A stretch of 21,797 nt of DNA, taken from the NCBI GenBank assembly GCA_016744485.1, contig JADGEG010000009.1, positions 1-21,797 on the forward strand, read 5' to 3'. Numbering within the stretch: the stretch's first letter is position 1; each line of letters begins with the position of its first letter. Below are positions 21,775-21,797 of the stretch, piece by piece. A program made the translations under genes and the position numbers. Below the pieces are notes generated by a model. It had not been told where the DNA came from and made no database searches. It was given only the letters and a program-made list of their open reading frames with translations. The stretch comes from Arcobacter sp. Its GTDB lineage: Bacteria; Campylobacterota; Campylobacteria; Campylobacterales; Arcobacteraceae.

Positions 21775-21797
21775 TATAATAATTAAGGTTTTATCCT

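Noticed and set aside
21775..21797. Possible terminator after the second flgE
   Set aside because: Only 23 bases are visible; AAGG and ATCCT could begin a hairpin, but the window ends before any stem or T-run can be judged.
1..21797. CRISPR arrays, tRNA or rRNA genes, insertion sequences, attachment sites
   Set aside because: Reading both strands, I saw no regularly spaced direct repeats, tRNA-like sequence, transposase or terminal inverted repeats; the coding content is continuous housekeeping and flagellar genes.

Overview
The window is AT-rich chromosomal DNA from a Campylobacterota (epsilonproteobacterial) bacterium, most likely Arcobacter-like. The grounds are ribosomal proteins closest in wording to Campylobacter/Arcobacter homologues, a short L24, a zinc-type S14, no rpmD (L30) in the spc cluster, a remote CheZ of the epsilonproteobacterial kind, and two tandem FlgE-type hook proteins. 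The genus is an inference from remembered sequences, not from a search.

Layout. Positions 1-243 hold the 3' end of a plus-strand gene resembling the MnmC-type tRNA-modification methyltransferase. It converges on a long minus-strand operon (10945 down to 344) that merges the S10 and spc ribosomal clusters: rpsJ-rplC-rplD-rplW-rplB-rpsS-rplV-rpsC-rplP-rpmC-rpsQ-rplN-rplX-rplE-rpsN-rpsH-rplF-rplR-rpsE-rplO-secY-map-infA. Genes are packed with gaps of 0-20 bases, many with a one-base TAATG stop/start overlap. The operon is driven by a near-consensus sigma-70 promoter (TTGACT, 17 bases, TATAAT; 11010-11038). It ends in an AU-rich hairpin terminator whose stem contains the infA stop codon.

The 290-base divergent region (10946-11235) separates this translation operon from a plus-strand motility cluster: cheY, a CheZ-type phosphatase, a FlgF-like rod protein, flgB, fliF, fliG, fliH, fliN, flgD and two flgE-type hook genes. 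Together these encode the chemotaxis signal (CheY) and its removal (CheZ), the MS ring (FliF), switch parts (FliG, FliN), an export-apparatus regulator (FliH), rod pieces, the hook cap (FlgD) and hook subunits. flgC, fliE, fliI, fliM and fliK are not in the window.

Most of the window is well-known machinery. The parts worth a second look are the CheZ homologue, which carries several FliM/CheZ-like CheY-binding peptides plus a 39-base tandem repeat; a 20-base-pair RNA hairpin between the two flgE genes whose three imperfections are all G-U wobbles in the plus-strand RNA; and the longer FlgE paralogue, which has a perfect EF-hand-type loop inserted relative to its neighbour. I found no CRISPR, tRNA, rRNA, insertion sequence or clearly new system.
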